From an uncultured Bacteroidota bacterium (lineage in GTDB: Bacteria > Bacteroidota > Bacteroidia > UBA7662): DNA of 6,116 nucleotides. The position numbers and the translations under genes are program-made. Below are positions 1-4,857 of this stretch, piece by piece (position 1 is the stretch's first letter; the number at the start of each line of letters is the position of its first letter). Where the stretch lies: positions 1 through 6,116 of the forward strand of contig CAIOCC010000066.1 of NCBI GenBank assembly GCA_903856555.1. Direction: 5' to 3'. The notes under the pieces were generated by a model. It saw only the letters and a list, made by a program, of their open reading frames with translations, did not search any database and was not told the DNA's origin.

Positions 1-725
1 GCCGCCCCGTGAATCCCGTCTTTGCCGGTGCGTGAGCCAACAATAAAGACCGGGTTACCAGACCCTTCGGCCAAGGCTTTTACGGTCTGGCCGTGTTTGA
101 CAATGCCGGCGCTCATGGCATTGACCAGGGGATTGATTTGAAAACTATCGTCAAAAAAGACCTCACCGCCCACGGTAGGAATTCCGAAGGCATTGCCATA
201 ATCGCCGATTCCTTTCACAACACCGCGCATGAGCCAGCGGGTTTTGGGGTGGTTTGGGTTCCCAAAGCGCAGGCTGTTCAGTTGGGCAATGGGTCGGGCT
301 CCCATGGTGAAAATATCCCGGTTGATACCACCCACGCCGGTTGCAGCGCCTTGGTAGGGCTCGATCGCCGAAGGGTGATTGTGCGATTCGATTTTGAAAG
401 CGCAGGCCAAGCCATCGCCGATATCCACCAGCCCCGCATTTTCTTCCCCCGCCTTGGCCAACATGCCTTCACCATCCTTGGGCAGGGTTTTTAGCCATTT
501 GATGGAATTTTTGTACGAACAATGTTCGCTCCACATGACGGAGTAAATGCTGAGTTCGGTAAAATTGGGAACACGTCCCAGGATTTCCCGGATGTGTTCA
601 AATTCTTCCGGCAAGAGACCCAATTGAACGGCGGTCTCCACCGAGGGTTGAGCCAAACCATCGTTGGGCAAAGGAGAGGAAAGGGGAGACCCGTGTGGGT
701 TGGCGGAGTATGGTAGAGGATCCAT
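1..725 (-). CDS. purL: Phosphoribosylformylglycinamidine synthase subunit PurL, N-terminal part (3' end beyond window)
   Basis: PurL is the ATP-dependent synthetase subunit of FGAM synthase, the fourth step of purine synthesis in the cytoplasm; it uses ammonia released from glutamine by PurQ. The minus strand reads 241 codons from the ATG at 725 to the left edge. Visible PurL signatures are LPEEFEHIREILGR (about residues 38-51), PNFTELSIYSVMWSEHCSYK (53-72, the hallmark N-terminal motif), KIESHNHPSAIEPYQGAATGVGG (111-133, nucleotide-binding region), INRDIFTMGARPIAQLNSLRFG (134-155) and GIPTVGGEVFFDD (181-193). The order and close spacing match the small (roughly 730-750 residue) PurL, not the 1200-1300 residue fused form, so PurS and PurQ should be encoded elsewhere. 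About 33 Pro/Ser-rich residues precede the conserved start. An in-frame GTG at residue 29 is an alternative start; no Shine-Dalgarno sequence helps to choose. The gene follows the PepSY-like gene by two bases. Identity is certain; the exact start is less so. Confidence 0.97.
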   Translation of the reverse strand, partial: MDPLPYSANPHGSPLSSPLPNDGLAQPSVETAVQLGLLPEEFEHIREILGRVPNFTELSIYSVMWSEHCSYKNSIKWLKTLPKDGEGMLAKAGEENAGLVDIGDGLACAFKIESHNHPSAIEPYQGAATGVGGINRDIFTMGARPIAQLNSLRFGNPNHPKTRWLMRGVVKGIGDYGNAFGIPTVGGEVFFDDSFQINPLVNAMSAGIVKHGQTVKALAEGSGNPVFIVGSRTGKDGIHGA

Positions 726-727
726 GC

Positions 728-1405
728 TTAGGGTTGAGGAGAATTGGCTGGGCAAGTTTGAAGCAGGTAGACCAAACGTTGTTGATCGGAGCTGAGTCGG
801 GGACGACGGGCCGGTTTGGACCGTTCGGGGCAGGGGGATACGGTTTTGGTATCGGGCGATTCCAAGGCCTCAACGCGATACCGCTGGGAGCCGCTGTTTT
901 GTAACAATACTTTGTAAGTGGGGACGCCGTTGCGGGGACGGCTACTCAAAACCGCAACACAAGTTTGGTTCGGCCAACGTCTCAGGATTTCACTCCGTTG
1001 ATCAACGGCCAGGTCCTCCGGGCGTTCGAGGGTATGCACCATGGAAGCGGCTTGGGCACCGGCTGGGTACTCGGCGGCAAAGGATTGTCCCAGATTCCAA
1101 CCGCGGACCCGGTGGGTGAGGGTGGTTTGGGTTTCAGCCTGAACGGCCGCAGAGCTGGGGACTTTCTTTTGCTCCCAATGGACCTCAACCGCCGCAGGAA
1201 ATTCGTTACGAAAGCGTTCCAAAAGGGAGATGGGCAGGCCTTTCCCCTGGGTTTTGCGGTAAACAGAGCCTTCGGGGGCGTTTGAATGGATGCGAACCTT
1301 GGATCCCGGACCCATGGACTCTGCGCGGTGTTGAATCGCCGTGGTGAAGAGTAAGGTGAGGAAGAAGGTTTTGAGCCCAAAAAAGGGGCCGAGTAGGCAT
1401 TTCAT
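728..1405 (-). CDS. Secreted protein, probable PepSY-like repeats, upstream of purL
   Basis: This 225-residue protein has no named homologue that I recognise with certainty. It begins with a signal peptide-like segment: MK start, hydrophobic run FFGLKTFFLTLLFTTAI (residues 8-24), then polar residues, so it is probably exported to the periplasm; no lipobox Cys follows. Residues 57-79 (LPISLLERFRNEFPAAVEVHWEQ) match the 'lP..v...F...fP.A..v.We' pattern of Bacteroidota PepSY-like (DUF2874, BLIP-like) domains. Residues 108-125 (SFAAEYPAGAQAASMVHT) fit the strand with Gly turn that follows. A second, weaker copy could be 134-180, with RRWPN and TYKVLLQN. The C-terminus (190-225) is Pro/Arg/Cys-containing and low in structure. 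The ATG at 1405 is chosen over an in-frame TTG at 1411 because it gives a standard MK signal peptide start. The stop lies two bases before the purL ATG, so co-transcription is likely. The gene is convincing; the domain call is moderate and made by eye. Confidence 0.75.
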   Translation of the reverse strand: MKCLLGPFFGLKTFFLTLLFTTAIQHRAESMGPGSKVRIHSNAPEGSVYRKTQGKGLPISLLERFRNEFPAAVEVHWEQKKVPSSAAVQAETQTTLTHRVRGWNLGQSFAAEYPAGAQAASMVHTLERPEDLAVDQRSEILRRWPNQTCVAVLSSRPRNGVPTYKVLLQNSGSQRYRVEALESPDTKTVSPCPERSKPARRPRLSSDQQRLVYLLQTCPANSPQP

Positions 1406-1412
1406 GCTCAAA

Positions 1413-1533
1413 AATACATGTTTTATCCCCCGAGATGGGCGGGGCGAATCGGCAATTTATTTAATCAAATCATAATATGTATTTTGGAGTAAATCGATAG
1501 TTTTTTGATAGTAAATCCCCCCAAACATGTATT
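1413..1533. repeat. 11-bp inverted repeat pair AATACATGTTT / AAACATGTATT
   Basis: AATACATGTTT at 1413-1423 is the exact reverse complement of AAACATGTATT at 1523-1533. Both contain the palindrome ACATGT. A partial third copy, ATGTATT, lies at 1477-1483. The left arm is eight bases upstream of the ATG of the leftward gene, and the right arm runs into the ATTCACTTTAA repeat. The arms are too far apart for a simple hairpin; separate operator-like sites are a more natural reading, which is inference. Confidence 0.45.
1428..1444 (-). other. Small GC hairpin in the likely leader of the leftward genes
   Basis: CCCCG at 1428-1432 pairs with CGGGG at 1440-1444 across a seven-base loop. It is the only GC-rich patch in the intergenic region and lies about 23 bases upstream of the PepSY-like ATG. 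No T-run follows on either strand, so it is not a standard terminator. If transcribed leftward it would sit in the 5' leader. Confidence 0.3.
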
Positions 1534-1540
1534 CACTTTA

Positions 1541-1560
1541 AAAAATTCATCAAAAATTCA
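1541..1560. repeat. Tandem 9-bp repeat AAAAATTCA with 11-bp period
   Basis: AAAAATTCA occurs at 1541-1549 and 1552-1560, giving an 11-base period close to one helical turn. It directly follows the first ATTCACTTTAA repeat. In-phase A-tracts of this sort can bend DNA. Chance is possible in AT-rich sequence. Confidence 0.4.
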
Positions 1561-1643
1561 AGTAATAACCCCCCACATAGGCTCTTTTTTCTGAAAAAAA
1601 GTCCAAAAAATAAGGAAACAGAGTTAAAAAATGTTGAAAGTCG

Positions 1644-1651
1644 TATTTTTG
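1644..1651 (+). promoter_or_regulatory. Candidate -7 box (TATTTTTG) for glnN
   Basis: TATTTTTG matches the Bacteroidota sigma-factor -7 consensus TAnnTTTG exactly. It ends 49 bases before the glnN ATG, which would give a leader of roughly 40-45 bases. A matching TTTG at the -33 position, 19-21 bases upstream, is not present (the sequence there is AT-rich, near GAGTTA), so this is only half of the usual promoter signal. An 8-base pattern with two free positions will also arise by chance in AT-rich DNA. Confidence 0.4.
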
Positions 1652-1700
1652 TCCAAAATTCTCCCATAGCATCCCCCATTCACTTTAATCCAACCCCATT

Positions 1701-3887
1701 ATGAGCAGCCTCCGCATGCAATCCCTTGCCAATATTCGTCAAAATCAGGGCTCAACGCTTCCGGAATCGGTTTTCAAAAGTTCCGACCGCTTTGGTGAGA
1801 GTGTGTTTAACAAAAAGGCCATGCGGGAATTTCTATCCCCAGAAATTTACGAATCGCTTTTGGAGGCCATTGATTTGGGGCACGGCATTACGCCCGATGT
1901 CGCGCGGCAGGTCGCCAATGGCATGAAAAACTGGGCCTTGGCCAAAGGTGCCACCCATTACACCCACTGGTTTCAGCCGCTGACGGGTTCCACGGCCGAA
2001 AAGCACGATAGCTTCTTTTCGCTTAACAACGATGGGGAAGCCATCGAGGCCTTTAGTGGTGGAGCTTTGGTCCAACAAGAACCGGATGCCTCTTCTTTTC
2101 CCAACGGTGGCATTCGCAACACCTTTGAGGCCCGGGGGTACACCGCTTGGGATCCCAGTTCCCCGGCCTTTGTGTTGGAGAGTCCTGCCGGTAAAACGCT
2201 TTGCATTCCAACCATCTTTGTCTCCTATACCGGGGAGTCTTTGGATTACAAATCCCCCTTGCTCAAATCGCTGGCGGCTGTCGAAAAAGCCGGCGTTGCT
2301 GTTTGCCAATACTTTGACAAAAACATTACCCGGGTTTATCCCACATTGGGCGTAGAGCAGGAGTATTTTTTGGTGGACTCGGCCTTGTTTGATGCGCGTC
2401 CTGATTTGGTTTTGTCGGGTCGCACCCTTTTTGGACACGGTGCTGCCCGCGGTCAGCAATTGGAGGATCATTATTTTGGGACCATACCGGAACGCGTTCA
2501 TGCCTTTATGGTGGACTTCGAAAACGAGGCCTATCGTCTGGGCATTCCCCTCAAGACCCGGCACAACGAGGTTGCTCCAGGACAGTTTGAGTGTGCGCCG
2601 CTTTTTGAAGAAATCAACTTGGCGGTGGACCATAACCAGCTCCTCATGGACCTGATGGAAAAAATCGCGAAGCGCCACGGGCTCAGCGTGTTATTGCACG
2701 AAAAGCCCTTTGCGGGCGTTAACGGATCGGGAAAGCATAACAATTGGTCGCTGGCTACCAATACCGGCAAAAATCTTTTGTCCCCTGGCAAGACCCCCAA
2801 GAGCAATCTCATGTTCTTGACTTTTTTTGTGAATGCTATCAAGGCCTTTCATGACCATGCCGATTTGATTCGGGCTTCCATTGCCTCGGCCGGTAACGAT
2901 CACCGACTGGGTGCCAACGAGGCACCTCCGGCCATTATGTCGGCCTTTCTTGGCGAGCAATTGTCCAGGGTCTTGGATGAAATCGAAAAAGGCAAACTGG
3001 ACAAGGATCAGGTCGAGGTGCGTTCGCTAATGCACCATATCAAAGCGATTCCCGAAATATTGCTGGACAATACCGACCGCAACCGCACTTCGCCCTTTGC
3101 ATTTACCGGTAACAAATTTGAATTAAGGGCCGTTGGTTCTGCGTCCAATTGCGCCGCGGCCATGACAGTGCTCAATTCAGCGATGGCCCAAAGCCTAACG
3201 GCCTTTAAGGCCGAGGTGGACAAGGCCATTGGGGACGGAGAAAGCCGCGAAGGGGCGATTCTGAAGGTTTTGCAGAAATACATCAAAGCCACCAAAAAAA
3301 TTCGCTTCGAGGGGAATGGCTACGGCGATGAATGGCAAAAAGAGGCTGCCAAAAGGGGTTTATCCAATTTTCGGACCACCCCGGATGCCTTGGATGCCAT
3401 GGTTTCCAAGTCCACCATCCAACTTTTTGAAAAAACAGGAGTCTACAGCCATCGGGAAATCGAAGCTCGTCATGAAATCATGCTGGAGAATTATATCAAG
3501 AAGATACAGATTGAATCCCGTTTGGTTGGGGAGCTGAGTTTGACCCAAATCGTTCCTGCCGCCATGGCCTACCAGCAACGCTGCATGGAAAACCTGCGTT
3601 TGCAAAAAGAACTGGGCATGAACGCCAAGAGTTCGGCTTCCCTCAAGGTATTGGCGGAAACCATCGCCCAACATATTTCGGCCATGGTGGAACAAACCGA
3701 AAAGATGCGCTTGGCTCGCAAAAAAGCCAACGAAATTGATTCAACCCGCGCGATGGCCCAGGCTTATTGCGATCAAGTCAAGCCTTACCTGGAAAGCATC
3801 CGCGACCATTCCGATCGGCTTGAAATCCTGATAGACAACGAGTTGTGGCCCCTCCCCAAATACAGGGAGTTGCTCTTCCTCAAGTAA
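1701..3887 (+). CDS. glnN: Glutamine synthetase type III (GSIII)
   Basis: GSIII makes glutamine from glutamate, ammonia and ATP in the cytoplasm, usually as a dodecamer. The 728-residue protein has full family length (about 700-730 residues, far longer than type I). Signatures in order are THWFQPLTGSTAEKHDSF (87-104), FSGGALVQQEPDASSFPNGG (118-137), TFEARGYTAWDPSSPAF (141-157), LGVEQEYFLVD (216-226, metal-binding Glu), GQQLEDHYFG (251-260), KTRHNEVAPGQFE (285-297), HEKPFAGVNGSGKHNNWSL (333-351), HRLGANEAPPAI (401-412) and DRNRTSPFAFTGNKFELRAVGS (459-480). Residues 585-710 form a helical, charged C-terminal region typical of this type. The start at ATG 1701 fits the family N-terminus; a second ATG at codon 6 is possible. 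No Shine-Dalgarno sequence precedes it. The type I adenylylation motif NLYDLP is absent, as expected. The gene is divergent from the PepSY-like/purL pair and convergent with the TlpA-like gene, with no gap between their stops. It appears intact. Confidence 0.98.
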   Translation: MSSLRMQSLANIRQNQGSTLPESVFKSSDRFGESVFNKKAMREFLSPEIYESLLEAIDLGHGITPDVARQVANGMKNWALAKGATHYTHWFQPLTGSTAEKHDSFFSLNNDGEAIEAFSGGALVQQEPDASSFPNGGIRNTFEARGYTAWDPSSPAFVLESPAGKTLCIPTIFVSYTGESLDYKSPLLKSLAAVEKAGVAVCQYFDKNITRVYPTLGVEQEYFLVDSALFDARPDLVLSGRTLFGHGAARGQQLEDHYFGTIPERVHAFMVDFENEAYRLGIPLKTRHNEVAPGQFECAPLFEEINLAVDHNQLLMDLMEKIAKRHGLSVLLHEKPFAGVNGSGKHNNWSLATNTGKNLLSPGKTPKSNLMFLTFFVNAIKAFHDHADLIRASIASAGNDHRLGANEAPPAIMSAFLGEQLSRVLDEIEKGKLDKDQVEVRSLMHHIKAIPEILLDNTDRNRTSPFAFTGNKFELRAVGSASNCAAAMTVLNSAMAQSLTAFKAEVDKAIGDGESREGAILKVLQKYIKATKKIRFEGNGYGDEWQKEAAKRGLSNFRTTPDALDAMVSKSTIQLFEKTGVYSHREIEARHEIMLENYIKKIQIESRLVGELSLTQIVPAAMAYQQRCMENLRLQKELGMNAKSSASLKVLAETIAQHISAMVEQTEKMRLARKKANEIDSTRAMAQAYCDQVKPYLESIRDHSDRLEILIDNELWPLPKYRELLFLK

Positions 3888-3897
3888 TTACTTCAGG
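3878..3897. repeat. Palindrome spanning the two abutting stop codons of glnN and the TlpA-like gene
   Basis: AAGTAATTACTT (3882-3893) is a perfect 12-base palindrome, extended by CCT and AGG beyond one mismatch on each side. It contains both stop codons: TAA of glnN at 3885-3887 and the reverse-strand TAA at 3888-3890. Because it is AT-rich and has no loop, it would make a weak RNA hairpin, so a bidirectional terminator role is doubtful. No stronger terminator is visible at this convergent junction. Confidence 0.5.
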
Positions 3898-4430
3898 TGC
3901 TGCTTGAGGGTTTCTTCGAGGGCAGGACCGCGTAGGTTTTTGGCGATGATGACGCCCTTGCCGTCAATTAGGTAGCTCATAGGGATCCCGGTAACACCGT
4001 ACATCTGTCCGGCAGCATTCCCCCAACCCTTGAGGTCGGAGACATGCTCTTTCCAAACCAATTTGTCGTCCACGATGGCCTTGAGCCAGGGATCTTTTTG
4101 GTTATCCAACGAAACCGAAAAAACGGTAAAACCCTTGCCGGTTTTGAATTGTGAATCTTTGAACGCCTCGTAGGCCTTCACAACATTGGGGTTTTCGTAG
4201 CGGCAGGGCCGGCACCACGAAGCCCAAAAATCGATGAGAACCATTTTCCCTTTGAGTGCAGAGAGTTTGAGGTCTTTGCCATCAACCCCGCTTTGAGTGA
4301 TTTCGGGGGCTTTTTCACCGATTTTGAGGCCGCCGGGCTGGGCTGAAGCGGTGAGGGGAGCGATACCCCAGGTGAGTACAACGGCCAGGCCGGTAACGAT
4401 AAAGGAACGGAGGGGAGCGAAGCTTGTCAT
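3888..4430 (-). CDS. Exported TlpA-like thioredoxin-fold protein
   Basis: The 180-residue protein has a signal peptide: Arg at 8, hydrophobic segment FIVTGLAVVLTWGIAPL (10-26), and a likely cleavage after TASA (27-30). A TlpA/ResA-like thioredoxin domain follows: LKIGEKAPEI (35-44), LSALKGKMVLIDFWASWCRPCRYENP (56-81) with the redox pair Cys73 and Cys76 in WCRPC, VFSVSLDNQKDPW (103-115), and the cis-Pro loop GVTGIPMSYLID (145-156, Pro150). Both catalytic Cys and the cis-Pro are present, so it should be active as a periplasmic thiol-disulfide reductase or exchange protein, possibly in cytochrome c maturation or envelope redox care; the substrate cannot be read here. The ATG at 4430 is the natural start because it gives a complete signal peptide. 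There is no Shine-Dalgarno sequence. The gene runs convergently with glnN, stop to stop without a spacer, and is divergent from the membrane-protein/mutL pair. Confidence 0.93.
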   Translation of the reverse strand: MTSFAPLRSFIVTGLAVVLTWGIAPLTASAQPGGLKIGEKAPEITQSGVDGKDLKLSALKGKMVLIDFWASWCRPCRYENPNVVKAYEAFKDSQFKTGKGFTVFSVSLDNQKDPWLKAIVDDKLVWKEHVSDLKGWGNAAGQMYGVTGIPMSYLIDGKGVIIAKNLRGPALEETLKQHLK

Positions 4431-4479
4431 GGTTGGAAGGGTTGTTGAATCTGGATGATAGAGAAACGCTAATTTAGGT

Positions 4480-4487
4480 CAAAATTA
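4480..4487 (-). promoter_or_regulatory. Candidate -7 box (TAATTTTG) for the TlpA-like gene
   Basis: On the minus strand the bases read TAATTTTG, an exact match to the Bacteroidota -7 consensus TAnnTTTG. It ends 49 bases before the ATG at 4430, the same distance as the candidate box of glnN. No TTTG is seen at the expected -33 position, so confidence is limited. Confidence 0.4.
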
Positions 4488-4504
4488 CAATCCCCGGCAG
4501 GCCG

Positions 4505-4512
4505 TACCTTTG
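4505..4512 (+). promoter_or_regulatory. TAnnTTTG box (TACCTTTG) just upstream of the small membrane protein gene
   Basis: TACCTTTG matches the -7 consensus exactly but ends only five bases before the ATG at 4518. If used, the transcript would be leaderless or nearly so. No TTG is found 17-23 bases upstream. It may be chance; otherwise a start downstream of the ATG at 4518 would have to be considered, but none keeps the conserved-looking N-terminus. Confidence 0.25.
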
Positions 4513-4517
4513 AAACC

Positions 4518-4853
4518 ATGTTGGTTTCCTTTTTTAAGACGCCACCCCACAAGCGCTTTACCTATCGTCCCCTTTACGCCAAGGATACGGATCCGGCTTT
4601 TGGTCCCCAGGCGGCACCGGTTGATCCTTCGGCGCCCATCAAAAGCATCCGTTTTAACCGTCGAAGCACCAATCTCAACCGAACCAACCAATACGCCGGC
4701 TTTCAGCGCATAGTCTGGGTTTTGGGGGTTGTTTGGGGTCTGAGCTGGGCTTTGTTTGGGGAAGGTAACCTGCGATGGGTGGGCCTGGCCTTGCCTGTCC
4801 TGGTCTTTTTTCGTTGGCGAAGCCGACGCAAATCCGCCCAGCCTTTAACCTAG
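4518..4853 (+). CDS. Small basic membrane protein upstream of mutL
   Basis: The 111-residue protein is of unknown function. The N-terminal half is soluble and basic, with FFKTPPHKRFTYRPLY (5-20) followed by a Pro/Asp-rich stretch and SIRFNRRSTNLNR (43-55). Two hydrophobic segments follow, RIVWVLGVVWGLSWALF (64-80) and RWVGLALPVLVFFRW (86-100), then the positively charged tail RSRRKS. The 'K-R-F-x-Y-x-P' opening recalls a family of small Bacteroidota proteins found next to mutL, some of which databases label 'riboflavin synthase subunit beta', apparently wrongly; this is from memory and unverified. The positive-inside rule suggests a cytoplasmic N-terminal half and tail, with both segments spanning the inner membrane. 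Its TAG stop is four bases before the mutL GTG, implying one transcript. A second ORF in another frame starting at 4510 is less likely because it lacks these features. Confidence 0.8.
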   Translation: MLVSFFKTPPHKRFTYRPLYAKDTDPAFGPQAAPVDPSAPIKSIRFNRRSTNLNRTNQYAGFQRIVWVLGVVWGLSWALFGEGNLRWVGLALPVLVFFRWRSRRKSAQPLT

Positions 4854-4857
4854 TCAG

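Larger units (their letters stand above)
1531..1688. repeat. 11-bp direct repeat ATTCACTTTAA, two copies
   Basis: Identical copies of ATTCACTTTAA lie at 1531-1541 and 1678-1688, 147 bases apart; the second sits just 12 bases before the glnN ATG. Each is preceded by an ATCCCCC tract, directly in the second copy and with AAACATGT inserted in the first. The shared extended context argues for a real pair rather than chance. It could be a protein-binding site or a remnant of local duplication. Confidence 0.5.
1406..1700. promoter_or_regulatory. AT-rich divergent intergenic region between the PepSY-like/purL genes and glnN
   Basis: These 295 bases lie between two divergently transcribed genes, so they must carry promoters for both. 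The stretch is clearly richer in A and T than the flanking genes, with several A-runs and T-runs. It holds short direct and inverted repeats and a TAnnTTTG promoter box, annotated separately. The motif ATCCCCC occurs three times (near 1425, 1515 and 1671), and GTCCAAAA occurs at 1601 and 1651. I see no coding potential beyond peptides of 7-12 codons, no tRNA and no recognisable riboswitch. No convincing promoter box was found for the leftward genes at a usual distance from their start. Confidence 0.7.

Noticed and set aside
93..494. A 133-codon plus-strand open frame
   Set aside because: It is the complement of the strongly conserved purL coding sequence.
965..1285. Plus-strand 106-codon frame and minus-strand 982-1380 frame over the PepSY-like gene
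   Set aside because: The chosen minus frame has a signal peptide, a domain-like motif and tight spacing with purL; the others have none of these.
1409..1416. TATTTTTG on the minus strand as promoter box of the PepSY-like gene
   Set aside because: It ends only three bases before the ATG at 1405, which would place the transcript start inside or after the start codon, and no -33 element is present.
1584..1601. CTTTTTT-CTGA-AAAAAAG hairpin in the intergenic region
   Set aside because: The stem is almost all A-T pairs and would be weak in RNA; it more likely reflects A-tracts in promoter DNA.
1631..1669. A 12-codon ORF (MLKVVFLSKILP) upstream of glnN, possible leader peptide
   Set aside because: It overlaps the candidate promoter box at 1644-1651, has no attenuator hairpins after it and no marked amino acid bias.
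1833..2678. A 281-codon minus-strand open frame inside glnN
   Set aside because: It lies wholly antisense to conserved GSIII motifs, and its translation shows no family-like pattern; long antisense frames are common opposite GC-rich codons.
3877..3910. Possible glnN terminator: TCCTCAAG pairing with CTTGAGGG across an 18-base loop, followed by TTTCTTC
   Set aside because: The stem is short with a long loop, the T-run is interrupted, and the element lies inside the opposing coding sequence.
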